This document shows positions 40,873-49,922 of a DNA stretch of 64,000 bases, piece after piece. The DNA is from JAJDTR01 sp965220415 (lineage in GTDB: Bacteria; Poribacteria; WGA-4E; JAJDTR01). The DNA is taken from the NCBI GenBank assembly GCA_965220415.1, contig OZ244829.1, positions 1,302,001 through 1,366,000 of the forward strand. The letters are read 5' to 3'. Each line of letters opens with the position of its first letter. The first letter of the stretch is position 1. The notes beneath the pieces are model-generated. The model was not told the DNA's origin, made no database searches, and saw only the letters and a program-made list of their open reading frames with translations. The translations under genes and the position numbers were made by a program.

Positions 40873-42117
40873 ATGTTGAACCTCAGTCACCGCAACATCC
40901 CTATCGCTATTATCGGTGGTGGAATACACGGATGCGCCATCGCCAGTCGAATTCTTCGCGATATGCCCTCCGCGGCAAAACATCTCGTCATTCTCGATCG
41001 AAACCCGCAACCGTTGCTGGCATGGCGGAGAAAAACCGAATGCCAAGGAATGGAATTTCTCCGCTCGCCCGCCGTACACCACATTAGCAGCGATTCGTTA
41101 GGGTTGGTCGAATATGCGAGAGCGAAGAATCGGGCAACTGAACTTGCCCCGCCGTATTCACAACCGTCTGTAAATCTCTTTCTCGATTATTGTCTTCACG
41201 AATTTGAAACGCAGCAACTCGGACAACTGTACCATCAATTTGACGTTGCCGAATTGCGATGGGATAAAGGGAGTGGAAAGTTCCCATTTCGTATCATCTC
41301 TCACAACGACGAAGGCTTTCGCGCCGCTTGCGTCATCCTCGCCATCGGGTCAGACGATTGCTCCTACGTGCCGCCTGACCTGAACCTCTTTAAGCATCGC
41401 TTTCCCGAATCCATCCTGCATTCGTCCGAATTCAATCTGCACAAGATGGTACAAAAGGTTGCTCCCTCCAAAATCGCAATCGTGGGCGGTGGATTGACGG
41501 CTGCTACGTTATCGAAGAATTTGATGGACGTTGGCGTGGAAGTCGTTATGATCGCCCGCAGACCGTTGAAGATTCAACAATTCGATTTTGAGCCCTCATG
41601 GCTGGGGCCCAAGGCTTTGGGCAGATTCAGCGACGAATCGGACTGGGAGCAACGCAGGAAGATAGTGCAAAAAGCGAGGGGTGAAGGGAGCGTCACTCCC
41701 GAAATTGCGGAGGGGCTTACAAAGTCAAGGGCAGGTGGGAAGTTCCATATTCAGACGGGCGCGAAAATCCGTCACATTGACGGAGATTCCCGCTTACGGG
41801 TGAAAACCACCGAGAGTACGATTCACTCCGTGGATTTGATTATTCTTGCCACCGGGTATAAGTTCAATCTCAATCGCTACCGATTCCTGTCTAATTTGAC
41901 GAAACGCCATAAGATTCCAATGCTGTGTGGGCTGCCGCAATTGGACAACGAACTTCAGCTCCTGCCCGTCCAAAACCTCTTCGGAAGCGGTGTCATAGCC
42001 CAGCTCCAGATTGGACCTGCGGCTGCAAATATCGCCGGTGTGGCACTTGCCTATGAGCGAATGCGCGACAAAGTGTTAGCCACGATTTCCACACCGTATC
42101 GCGGGTGTAAGAGGTAG
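40873..42117 (+). CDS. FAD/NAD(P)-dependent oxidoreductase, SidA/PvdA-like
   Basis: 414 residues with two nucleotide-binding motifs: IIGGGIHGC near the N-terminus for FAD and VGGGLTAATLS near residue 200 for NAD(P). A late ATGYKFN motif near residue 330 is typical of flavin monooxygenases of the lysine/ornithine N-hydroxylase type. The substrate is unknown and no siderophore gene is adjacent. ATG 40873 lacks a strong ribosome-binding site. The gene is followed by a MITE and then the convergent WD40 gene. Confidence 0.75.
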   Translation: MLNLSHRNIPIAIIGGGIHGCAIASRILRDMPSAAKHLVILDRNPQPLLAWRRKTECQGMEFLRSPAVHHISSDSLGLVEYARAKNRATELAPPYSQPSVNLFLDYCLHEFETQQLGQLYHQFDVAELRWDKGSGKFPFRIISHNDEGFRAACVILAIGSDDCSYVPPDLNLFKHRFPESILHSSEFNLHKMVQKVAPSKIAIVGGGLTAATLSKNLMDVGVEVVMIARRPLKIQQFDFEPSWLGPKALGRFSDESDWEQRRKIVQKARGEGSVTPEIAEGLTKSRAGGKFHIQTGAKIRHIDGDSRLRVKTTESTIHSVDLIILATGYKFNLNRYRFLSNLTKRHKIPMLCGLPQLDNELQLLPVQNLFGSGVIAQLQIGPAAANIAGVALAYERMRDKVLATISTPYRGCKR

Positions 42118-42127
42118 CAATGACTTA

Positions 42128-42286
42128 GAGCCTGTTTGATAAGTGCATTTGTAGGGTGCGCACTGCGCACCAGCCTCTAAAAGGCCCAGAGGGGCGACAG
42201 GTACGCAGAAGACAAATATAAAAACGCGAAAAAACTTCCTACAAATGATCGAAATTGCTTTGCTACCGATTATTCAAACAGGCTTT
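42128..42286. mobile_element. MITE of the AGCCTGTTTG family (about 159 bp)
   Basis: Left GAGCCTGTTTGATAAGTGC and right TTATTCAAACAGGC are inverted. TA flanks both sides (42126-42127 and 42287-42288). Joining the flanks gives TGACTTAGTCA as the former target. The right TA forms part of the TAA stop of the WD40 gene, which would have been TAA before insertion too. Confidence 0.75.
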
Positions 42287-44247
42287 TAGTCAGCCTGCCG
42301 AAGATCCCACAGTAGAATAGTCCCTTCAACTGACGCTGACGCCAGTTTTGTGCCATCGGGTGAAAATGCCAAATCGCGGACCCAATGGTTGTTTCCACGG
42401 AACGTGGTAATGTTTGTCCCTGTCGAAATCTCCCACAATTTTACGGTATCATCCATTGACCCCGTGGCAACTTTAGTGCCGTCGGGCGAAAATGCTACAG
42501 AGTTAACGTAACTCTCATGTCCGCTTAGCGTGGCGATGATCTCCCCGGTTGAGACATTCCATAGCTTCGCTGACTCATCTTCGGATCCCGCTGACGCTAT
42601 TGTTAAACCGTTAGGTGAGAATACGACGGAGTTGACTTCTCCCGTATGTCCCTTGAATGTATCGACTTCTTTTCCCGTCGAACTGTCCCACAGCTTAACG
42701 GTCTTATCCTCTGATCCCGAAACAAACTTTGACCCATCGGGAGAGAATGCCACCGACCGAACTTCACCGGTATGTCCATTTAGTGTGGTAATTTCTTTCC
42801 CCGTCGACACGTCCCACAGTTTAACGGTTTTATCCGCCGATCCCGAGACGAGCCTTGTGCCGTCAGGCGAGTAGGCTACATCGTGAACCGTATCTGTATG
42901 TCCTGCAAAAGTGCCAACGGTTTTTCCCGAGAAAACCTCCCAAAGCTCGACCTTTCCATTCCATAACCCTACGGCAAACTGTGCGCCGTTAGGGGAGTAC
43001 GCCCCATATTGAACCAAACCCATAAACGCTTTTAGTGAGGTAATTTTTCGTCCCGTATCCACGTTCCACAGTCTGACTTCATCGCCGTATGCTGCCGCGA
43101 GTGTCGTGCCGTCGGGCGAAAAGCTAGTAAAATCGACTGAATTTATATGCCCAGTAATTGTGTCGATCGTTTTTTCCGTAGCAATCTCCCACAGCTTGAC
43201 CTCTCCATGTCTGTCCGATGTACATGCGATTATCTCGCCATCTGGGGAAAACGCAACCGGGTTGGAAATCCCCCCAAATGACACGAGTGTACCGACATTC
43301 TTGCCCGTCTTAACTTGCCAAAGCTTTGCCGTCCCGTCTGAAGAACCGGAGGCAAGTGTCAATCCATCGGGCGAGAACGCCACGGAATTGACCCAAAATG
43401 TGTGCCCTCCGGTGTTAGTAATTCTGCCCAAAACGCCCCAGAATATCTGCTCTGCAGTCGATTCACTAGCCGAACGGCCAAGCGTGTCAACATACCTTCC
43501 TGTTTCCACATCCCACAGTTTGATAGTGTGGTCCATTGAACCCGAAGCTAGTTTTGCGCCGTCGGGCGAAAACGCCACGCATTGTACTTCATCCTTATGG
43601 CCTATGAGTGTGTCAATATTCTCTCCTGTATCGACTTCCCACAATTTGACGGTCTTGTCCTGTGACCCCGTAGCCAGCTTTGTACCGTCGGGCGCGAAGG
43701 ATACGGAGTTGACCCAATCCGTATGTCCGCCGAAAACTCGGATAGTTTTTCCTGTTTCGATCTCCGCTAGTTTAATTTTTCTGCCTGCAAGGGCGACCTT
43801 TGAGCCATCGGGCGAAAAGGCTACAGAGTTGACCAACCCCGCATGACTGTTGATCGTGAGGACGTTCATCCGCGTCGCAATGTTCCACAGTTTGTAGCCG
43901 CCAGCATCCGCCGTGGCAAGCTGTGTCCCATCAGGCGAGAAGGCTGCGGCACCCCAATAAAACGAATGCTCCGTCGCTAAGAACAATGCACGTTCCTCGG
44001 TCGTCTTCACGTCGTAAATCCAAACACCAATCCCTGTCGACACAGCCAGGAGTTCTCCGTCGGGTGAAAAGGCAATTACTCGGTCGCCCTGACTGATACC
44101 GCCCTTTCCGAATCGTGCGATGGCGCCATCTGGCAAATTCCAAGTCTGATAATCCTGATAACTTTGCGCAATGGAAGCCCTGTCAAGCATGATGAAACAC
44201 ATGCAAATCCAAGCTGAAAGAGCGAAATGCAGCAGGTGTGTTCTCAT
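42286..44247 (-). CDS. Secreted WD40-repeat beta-propeller protein
   Basis: 653 residues from ATG 44247 (AAAGGGA 8 bases upstream; a longer frame starts at 44340). The N-terminus is a signal peptide (MRTHLLHFALSAWICMCF ... ASIAQS). The rest is about 14 WD40 blades with the repeated phrase VNSVAFSPDGTKLATGS ... VKLWDV-TG. This would form two seven-bladed propellers in the periplasm or outside the cell, used for protein binding. The blades are close to one another in DNA as well, so recombination between them is possible. The 3' end abuts a MITE. Confidence 0.88.
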   Translation of the reverse strand: MRTHLLHFALSAWICMCFIMLDRASIAQSYQDYQTWNLPDGAIARFGKGGISQGDRVIAFSPDGELLAVSTGIGVWIYDVKTTEERALFLATEHSFYWGAAAFSPDGTQLATADAGGYKLWNIATRMNVLTINSHAGLVNSVAFSPDGSKVALAGRKIKLAEIETGKTIRVFGGHTDWVNSVSFAPDGTKLATGSQDKTVKLWEVDTGENIDTLIGHKDEVQCVAFSPDGAKLASGSMDHTIKLWDVETGRYVDTLGRSASESTAEQIFWGVLGRITNTGGHTFWVNSVAFSPDGLTLASGSSDGTAKLWQVKTGKNVGTLVSFGGISNPVAFSPDGEIIACTSDRHGEVKLWEIATEKTIDTITGHINSVDFTSFSPDGTTLAAAYGDEVRLWNVDTGRKITSLKAFMGLVQYGAYSPNGAQFAVGLWNGKVELWEVFSGKTVGTFAGHTDTVHDVAYSPDGTRLVSGSADKTVKLWDVSTGKEITTLNGHTGEVRSVAFSPDGSKFVSGSEDKTVKLWDSSTGKEVDTFKGHTGEVNSVVFSPNGLTIASAGSEDESAKLWNVSTGEIIATLSGHESYVNSVAFSPDGTKVATGSMDDTVKLWEISTGTNITTFRGNNHWVRDLAFSPDGTKLASASVEGTILLWDLRQAD

Positions 44248-44457
44248 CGGTTTATTTCCCTTTCCTCCGATTAATCTGGTGTCGTCTGAAATCACAGATT
44301 CCATAATTTCGTTTCGCATTCTCCTCGATTGTGCTATCATGATGAAATCCTCTCAAATAAATGCCATTTTGAAGTAAGCGGTAGACTACCGTTGGAAAGA
44401 AAACTGCCGCGCATTTGATTATGCTTCGGGTAGATTCAAGGTTTAAGGAGACGTATT

Positions 44458-44829
44458 GTGACAAGAGGGTCTCAAATTTCGGTTAGATATTCAGGTGAGG
44501 TCGCCATATTCGAAATTAGCGGTTATCTCACGGAAGATTCGGAGGAGGCGCTATTTTCTGCTTACCAACAGGAAAGAGTGCAGAGTTCGTCAAAGATTCT
44601 GATGAACTTCGATGAGGAGAGTTTTATTACCAGCAGCGGTTTTGGGCTTATAGTTAAGTTGCTCTGGAAATTACGCGAAAAAGAGCAAGTGCTGCGGGTC
44701 GCCCATCCTTCACATCAAGTACGCCGCATATTTAATACCATCGGATTGACGCGGCATTTAAAGGGACCGGAAAGTACGAGAACGACGGAAATCTTTGAGT
44801 CGGAAGAAGACGCATTGACCGGCTTTTGA
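44458..44829 (+). CDS. STAS-domain anti-sigma factor antagonist
   Basis: 123 residues, start GTG 44458 with TAAGGAGA upstream. It has the STAS core VAIFEISGYLTEDSEEALFSA, then ILMNFDEESFITSSGFGLIVKLL, with the phosphorylatable Ser in the ITSSG segment, and IFNTIGLTRHL. Such proteins bind an anti-sigma kinase or act in stressosome-like switches. No partner kinase is next to it. It is divergent from the WD40 gene and converges with the ABC exporter, 7 bases apart. Confidence 0.85.
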   Translation: MTRGSQISVRYSGEVAIFEISGYLTEDSEEALFSAYQQERVQSSSKILMNFDEESFITSSGFGLIVKLLWKLREKEQVLRVAHPSHQVRRIFNTIGLTRHLKGPESTRTTEIFESEEDALTGF

Positions 44830-44836
44830 AACCGCT

Positions 44837-46561
44837 CTAAGCCGCAAATTGAGAATTGTACAGCCTACTGTACAAGCCTTTCTGCGCAATGAGTTCAACA
44901 TGTGTGCCGGATTCAAGGATCTGACTATTCTCTAGAACGATGATTCGGTCTGCGGACTTAATCGTTGCAAGTCGATGCGCGATGATTAGAGTCGTACGCC
45001 CGCGGAGCAAGCCGGTGAGACTCTGCTGGATGAGGTGTTCCGACTCTGTATCAACAGAGGAAGTCGCTTCGTCGAGAATCAGGATGGGAGGGTCCTTGAG
45101 AATGGCACGTGCAATTGAAACACGCTGTTTCTGACCACCGGAGAGCCGCAATCCCCGCTCTCCGACACGTGTGTCAAACGCCTCGGGCAAACTCATAATG
45201 AAGTCGTAAATGTTTGCTGCAACGGCCGCTCTTTCAACTTCTGCTTGTGTAGCCTCTAACTTGCCGTAGGCAATATTCTCGTGGATTGTCCCATTAAAGA
45301 GGAACGTCTCTTGGGGCACTAACCCAATCTGACTGCGCAAAGAATGCAGTTTCCAATTGCATACATCATCGCCATCGATGTACACTCGCCCGCTGCCTAC
45401 ATCGTAGAAACGGGGCACAAGTCCCACGAGTGTGGTTTTGCCGACACCGCTCGGACCCACGAGAGCGATGGTCTCGCCCGCGCGAATCTTCAAGTTTATC
45501 TCTTGCAGCACGTCTTCGTTCGTATACTTGAAGGAGACATTCTCAAAGACTATCTCTCCTCGAATCTCACGATTCACTGCTTGTGATCGCTCCTGAATCT
45601 CGGGTTCCACGTTTAGCAGGTTTACCATGCGTGCACCGGCAGCAAGCGCTTTTTGCAGCCGCTCAATCTCGTGACTCACCATTTCGATCGGGATGAACAG
45701 CCGCCACAGAAATCCGAGGAAGATGAATAGACTTCCGATGGTCATGTCGGCTTTACCGCTGATTATCTGCCAACTACCATACCAGAGAATCGCTGTCCAA
45801 CTCGCTCCAAGTGCAAACTGTACCGTTGGGCTAACTCGCATCCATAGGCGGATACCGCGAATAATGGAGGCTCGGTAATCGGTGCACTGACCTTTGAATC
45901 GCGCCGCCTCGTACGGTTCGCGAGCAAAGGATTTGATTTCAAAAATACCGGATAGGTTGTCCTGCAAGCGAGCGTTGACATCTCCAAGTTTCGCGCGGAC
46001 ATCATCGTAGATTCGGCGGAGTTTCACCCCGAATTTAACCATGATAAATCCGATGAACGGCACCGGCACCACGGCAACGAGCGCAAGTTGCCAGTTCTCC
46101 ATGAACAGAAAGATTCCAATCCCTATAAATGTCAATAGGTTCACGATAAGCATATTCGGGCTGTGCGCGAGCATATCCCGCAGGGCGTCAATGTCATTCA
46201 CTACCCGCGACATGAGTTCACCCGTGCTATTGTCCTTGTGGAAACGGTAAGACAGTTTCTGCAGGTGAGCGTAGATTTGCGTCCGCATATCGAAGATAAT
46301 ATGCTCTGCGATCTCATGGGAAAGCCACTCGGCAATCATCATGGCAATACCCTTGACGAGATGGATGCCAATCAAGATTAACGCAACCCAATGCAACCAG
46401 CTGATATCCCGATGCGCAATAATCTGATCTATGAAAACCCGTCCCGCGATAATCGTCGGAATAAGGTTCCCGACCGATACAATTGCCATCGCGCCTAGCG
46501 AGACGGCAAAACTTGTCCAATACGGTCGAATGTAGCTGAGCAATCGAAGGTAAAGGTTCAT
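44837..46561 (-). CDS. ABC exporter, fused permease and ATPase (MsbA/LmrA type)
   Basis: 574 residues. The N-terminal six-helix exporter domain (about 1-310) is followed by a nucleotide-binding domain with Walker A GPSGVGKTT, Q-loop GLVPQETFLFN, signature LSGGQKQR, Walker B ILILDEATSS and the H-loop IAHRLAT. It would export lipids, peptides or drugs as a homodimer in the inner membrane. ATG 46561 is preferred to the TTG one codon earlier because GAGGA lies 7 bases upstream. It is single, with no partner transporter. Confidence 0.93.
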   Translation of the reverse strand: MNLYLRLLSYIRPYWTSFAVSLGAMAIVSVGNLIPTIIAGRVFIDQIIAHRDISWLHWVALILIGIHLVKGIAMMIAEWLSHEIAEHIIFDMRTQIYAHLQKLSYRFHKDNSTGELMSRVVNDIDALRDMLAHSPNMLIVNLLTFIGIGIFLFMENWQLALVAVVPVPFIGFIMVKFGVKLRRIYDDVRAKLGDVNARLQDNLSGIFEIKSFAREPYEAARFKGQCTDYRASIIRGIRLWMRVSPTVQFALGASWTAILWYGSWQIISGKADMTIGSLFIFLGFLWRLFIPIEMVSHEIERLQKALAAGARMVNLLNVEPEIQERSQAVNREIRGEIVFENVSFKYTNEDVLQEINLKIRAGETIALVGPSGVGKTTLVGLVPRFYDVGSGRVYIDGDDVCNWKLHSLRSQIGLVPQETFLFNGTIHENIAYGKLEATQAEVERAAVAANIYDFIMSLPEAFDTRVGERGLRLSGGQKQRVSIARAILKDPPILILDEATSSVDTESEHLIQQSLTGLLRGRTTLIIAHRLATIKSADRIIVLENSQILESGTHVELIAQKGLYSRLYNSQFAA

Positions 46562-46930
46562 CAATTGTTCCTCTATGGCTTACACCGGTCAATAGTAGCA
46601 CGTCGGACAAGCGGAGTGCCGGAATTTTGTTGCAACCCGCGGATGGGGAAGGTGTGCCCTATACAAACGGGTAGCCCCGTTTGGCGTTGAAACTCTACAA
46701 TGTACATTGTACCAAAAGACAAATTGACAAACAACGCAAAAGACGGCAGAAACCTTTGGAATTCCATTGACGGGCTATGCGGCACCGTCGCATCGATTCC
46801 CGATTAGATTGTAAACCTGGAACAAATGCGAACGTCTAAAATTACGAGCAAACGGCTTCAAATGCACAGCAATGCTTCCGATTGTAAAGATACTTGGAGG
46901 TTTTCAAAACCCCTTCGCTAACAGTCAAGC
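46562..46930. other. Gap of about 370 bp without recognisable features
   Basis: This divergent intergenic region between the ABC exporter and the copper operon must hold both promoters. I see no convincing repeat, RNA or gene in it. Confidence 0.5.
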
Positions 46931-47398
46931 ATGAAACTCAAAACAACCGTAGTTCTACTCTTACTTTCGACTTTTTCGGTTTACTTCCTTTGTCCGGTTC
47001 TGTGTCCCTCAATTGGAAACCAGACCTGTGGTGTTTCCAACGCGGAACAGCCCAAAAGCCAGGGGATAGACCCGGTCTGGCAATCCTCGGAGCACCATGC
47101 TAGTAGCTCGACATGCTGCCGTACTAAGAAAAGCGAGGCTACTCCAGGTGACCATTCTTCCGAACAAAAAGACAACTGTTGTCTGGATCATCTCGGAATA
47201 CTTAAAGCCAGAGAATACCAGCGCTTCTCTCAAACCGTAGAAAAGTCCTTACCATCAGTTGCCGTAATCGTTCCCCGTCTTACAATTCCCGTCTTTTCTA
47301 CGAATTCTACTGTCGTCCTAAATCCCCATCCGGATCCCATTCTAGATCCGACATCCTACCAAATCTCGCCCCGTGCACCTCCGTTTTCCCTCGCCTAG
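46931..47398 (+). CDS. Small secreted Cys/His-rich protein, copper operon
   Basis: 155 residues. There is a signal peptide (MKLKTTVVLLLLSTFSVYFLC), then Cys and His pairs (CPVLCP, EHHASSSTCC, DNCCLDH) and a Pro-rich tail (PHPDPILDP, APPFSLA). This pattern resembles small HYC_CC_PP-type proteins found beside heavy-metal resistance genes. A metal-binding role in the periplasm is likely from its residues and its place as first gene before a DUF3347-like protein, a TolC channel and a multicopper oxidase. The family match is from memory only. Confidence 0.65.
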   Translation: MKLKTTVVLLLLSTFSVYFLCPVLCPSIGNQTCGVSNAEQPKSQGIDPVWQSSEHHASSSTCCRTKKSEATPGDHSSEQKDNCCLDHLGILKAREYQRFSQTVEKSLPSVAVIVPRLTIPVFSTNSTVVLNPHPDPILDPTSYQISPRAPPFSLA

Positions 47399-47525
47399 CT
47401 TTCGTATCGACATCTTCACCGAACCTGATAAGCTGAAAATCAATTGATTCATTGGTGTTCCTACGCTTTGAATCGGAATATCCTAATTGATTTGCGATTA
47501 TTTTACTCAAACGGAGGTGTATCTA

Positions 47526-48392
47526 ATGTTGTTCAGAATTTCCAATCCACACAAGGCCGGTGTAATCTACCCTCTCGTAATACGAAGCTCCGCATCGGCG
47601 TTCACGCTCGGATTTCTCGCCGTGTTTCTGTTTCAGATCGGGTGCGGCGCGAAGACCGATGAGTTGGTCATTCCACACGGTCATCCGGCGAATTCCGAAG
47701 CGCCGCAAGCTGTCTTCGAACCCCTGACGGATGTGATGACGTCAGACATGACGTCGCATGATGAAGAAATGGAACACGGTGTTACGGTCTCATTGTCCGA
47801 GGCAAGCGAAGACGCGTTGGCGATGATGCTGGATGCCTATTTCGCTATCGGCGACCAATTGGCATCGGACACCCTGGAACATGTCAATGCGAAGACGCAT
47901 GAGATGCTCGAAGCCTACCACACCCTTGAAACTGAAACCCCTCCGGAGTTGTGGGAATCCCACAGCGACCACACTCTGGCAATTCACGACTATGGTCAAG
48001 AACTCGGCGATAGTTCTGACATCAAAACGGCAAGAATCATCTACGGATCGCTCAGCGAAGCAGTCAATCACCTCATCACGCCGATTGGTGCGCCGACAAG
48101 AGATGATAAGCCGGTTTACAAGTATGTCTGTGGCATGGCTTCCGATGTCCCGCAAGGTGGTGTCTGGCTACAGAAGGGAGTGCCTGCCCGCAATCCGTAC
48201 TACGGCAGCTCAATGCTCCGGTGTTACAGTGAACAGACTCAAGTGTCCGCCGCTGAGACCAAAGAACCATCGCGCGAAGCGCAGGGGCATGAGCATCACA
48301 CGCACGAAAAAGCAGGGCACAATTATCACGAGGAACAAATGCAACCGACCGAACACAACCCGGGTCATATGCACAAGACGGAGGGGGATTAA
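47526..48392 (+). CDS. DUF3347-like copper-binding lipoprotein with His-rich tail
   Basis: 288 residues from ATG 47526 (GGAGGT 7 bases upstream). The N-terminus is a lipoprotein signal ending FLFQIGC. The middle, LDAYFAIGDQLASDTLEHVNAK with KYVCGMASDVPQGGVWLQKG and ARNPYYGSSMLRC, follows the DUF3347 pattern (VxxYxxxKxAL, CPMA ... W ... IxNPYFGxxMLxCG) known from periplasmic copper efflux proteins. The C-terminal 40 residues are rich in His, Glu and Met, another metal-binding feature. It lies 5 bases before the TolC gene and probably delivers copper or silver ions. Confidence 0.78.
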   Translation: MLFRISNPHKAGVIYPLVIRSSASAFTLGFLAVFLFQIGCGAKTDELVIPHGHPANSEAPQAVFEPLTDVMTSDMTSHDEEMEHGVTVSLSEASEDALAMMLDAYFAIGDQLASDTLEHVNAKTHEMLEAYHTLETETPPELWESHSDHTLAIHDYGQELGDSSDIKTARIIYGSLSEAVNHLITPIGAPTRDDKPVYKYVCGMASDVPQGGVWLQKGVPARNPYYGSSMLRCYSEQTQVSAAETKEPSREAQGHEHHTHEKAGHNYHEEQMQPTEHNPGHMHKTEGD

Positions 48393-48397
48393 AAATT

Positions 48398-49921
48398 ATG
48401 TTCAACTACGCAAACAGCGCAGGGGCGGATACTTTCCGCCCAGCGCTCCCCTTTATTTCTGCAGTCTTTGCCGCGATGATTGTTATGTCAGGTTGCGCGA
48501 GTGCGTCGAAACAGCCAAATTTGTCCCCCATTCACGAACATGTAGAGCAACGCATCGATCACACGGTGCTCTGGAACAATAGCGCGGATACGGAAAAGGA
48601 GGTAGCGGAATCCATCCGCAAACTCCTTGAAGAACCGCTCGCCGCCGATGCCGCGGTACAGGTCGCGTTATTGAACAATCGCCGCTTGCAGGCAGTCTAT
48701 GAGGAGTTGGGCATCGGTCAAGCAGCGGTTGTCGATGCCAGCCTGACCACTAACCCTAGATTTCACGGGGGCGTAACATTCGGGCATTCTGCAGATTCTC
48801 ATGCTACCGTAGAAACATCCAATGGTGTAAGTGAATATACGTTCGAGGTTGGCATAGATTTCCTTTCCGCCCTACATACGCGAATGCGACGATCCGTTGC
48901 CGAAGCTGATTACGAGGCGGCGAAACTTCGCGTTACCGCTGCCATTATGGATCTCGCGGCGCAAACGCGTCTGGCATATTTTCGTGCGCAAACCGCGGAA
49001 CTGATGCTGGAAATGTCTCGCCAGACTGCTGAGGCAACCAAAACGGGACTCGAATTTACCCAACGCCTTTTCGACGCAGGGAATATCCTTGAACTTGACC
49101 TGCTGCTTCAACAAAGCCTAAGCGGAGACGCCGAATTGGATTTAGCATTCGCGGAATTGGAAGTGGCGGAAAGTCGTGAAGCACTCAACGCGCTAATGGG
49201 ACTGTGGGGCGAGAACGTTTCATGGAGTGTCGCATCACCACTGCCGGACGTTCCTGCGGATCCCATGGAAGTTGAAGGCATTGAGAAGATTGCAATCGAG
49301 AACAGTATTGACCTTGCCCTCGCTCGACAACAAATCGTCGCCATGGGAAAGCGTCTTGGAATTGCTAAAGCGATAAAGTTGGTTCCCAGTTTGGATCTTG
49401 GCATGGAAATAGAGCATACTGCCGGCGAATGGGCAAGTGGTCCATCAATCGGGTTTGAAATTCCGCTCTTTAACAGGAATCAAGCGAAAGTTGATTCGGC
49501 GAAATCCGAACTGCGTCGGCGCCAACAAGAATTCCATGCCCTTGCCGTTGAGATTCGGACTGCCGTCCGTGCCGCGCGGCGACGCTTGACAACCGCTCGG
49601 CAAGCCGCACTGTTTTATCAAAAGGAAATACTTCCATTGCGGCATAAAATCGTTGAGCAGGTGCAGTTGCAATATAACGCGATGCAGGTCGGAACTCCTC
49701 GACTGCTTTTGGCAAAACAGCAAGAAATCGGTGCTGGACGAGCGTATGTTCAGTCGCTCTACAACTACCATGTGGCACGCGTTGAGCTAGATCAAATCCT
49801 TGCGGGCAGAATGTTGAGACCAACATCGGCAACAGAATTCATTTCATCGCTCGCTAACACTGAATCACTACCCGATGGCTCGTCCGAAGCCATGCTGACC
49901 AATGGACACGGAGGACATTGA
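48398..49921 (+). CDS. TolC-family outer membrane channel, CusC-like lipoprotein
   Basis: 507 residues. A lipoprotein signal ends MSGC, then the two OEP repeats follow (EEPLAADAAVQVALLNNRRLQAVYEELGIGQA ... and IAIENSIDLALARQQIVAMGKRLGIAKA ...), with long coiled helices containing LRRRQQEFHALAVEIRTAVRAAR. This fold makes a trimeric channel across the outer membrane. No adaptor (CusB) or RND pump (CusA) follows, so it must work with a pump encoded elsewhere or have another role. The stop overlaps the leader of the multicopper oxidase gene. Confidence 0.88.
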   Translation: MFNYANSAGADTFRPALPFISAVFAAMIVMSGCASASKQPNLSPIHEHVEQRIDHTVLWNNSADTEKEVAESIRKLLEEPLAADAAVQVALLNNRRLQAVYEELGIGQAAVVDASLTTNPRFHGGVTFGHSADSHATVETSNGVSEYTFEVGIDFLSALHTRMRRSVAEADYEAAKLRVTAAIMDLAAQTRLAYFRAQTAELMLEMSRQTAEATKTGLEFTQRLFDAGNILELDLLLQQSLSGDAELDLAFAELEVAESREALNALMGLWGENVSWSVASPLPDVPADPMEVEGIEKIAIENSIDLALARQQIVAMGKRLGIAKAIKLVPSLDLGMEIEHTAGEWASGPSIGFEIPLFNRNQAKVDSAKSELRRRQQEFHALAVEIRTAVRAARRRLTTARQAALFYQKEILPLRHKIVEQVQLQYNAMQVGTPRLLLAKQQEIGAGRAYVQSLYNYHVARVELDQILAGRMLRPTSATEFISSLANTESLPDGSSEAMLTNGHGGH

Positions 49922-49922
49922 A

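Noticed and set aside
43106..43846. 246-codon plus-strand frame opposite the WD40 gene
   Set aside because: Its length comes from the periodic blade DNA; the translation is a low-complexity repeat.
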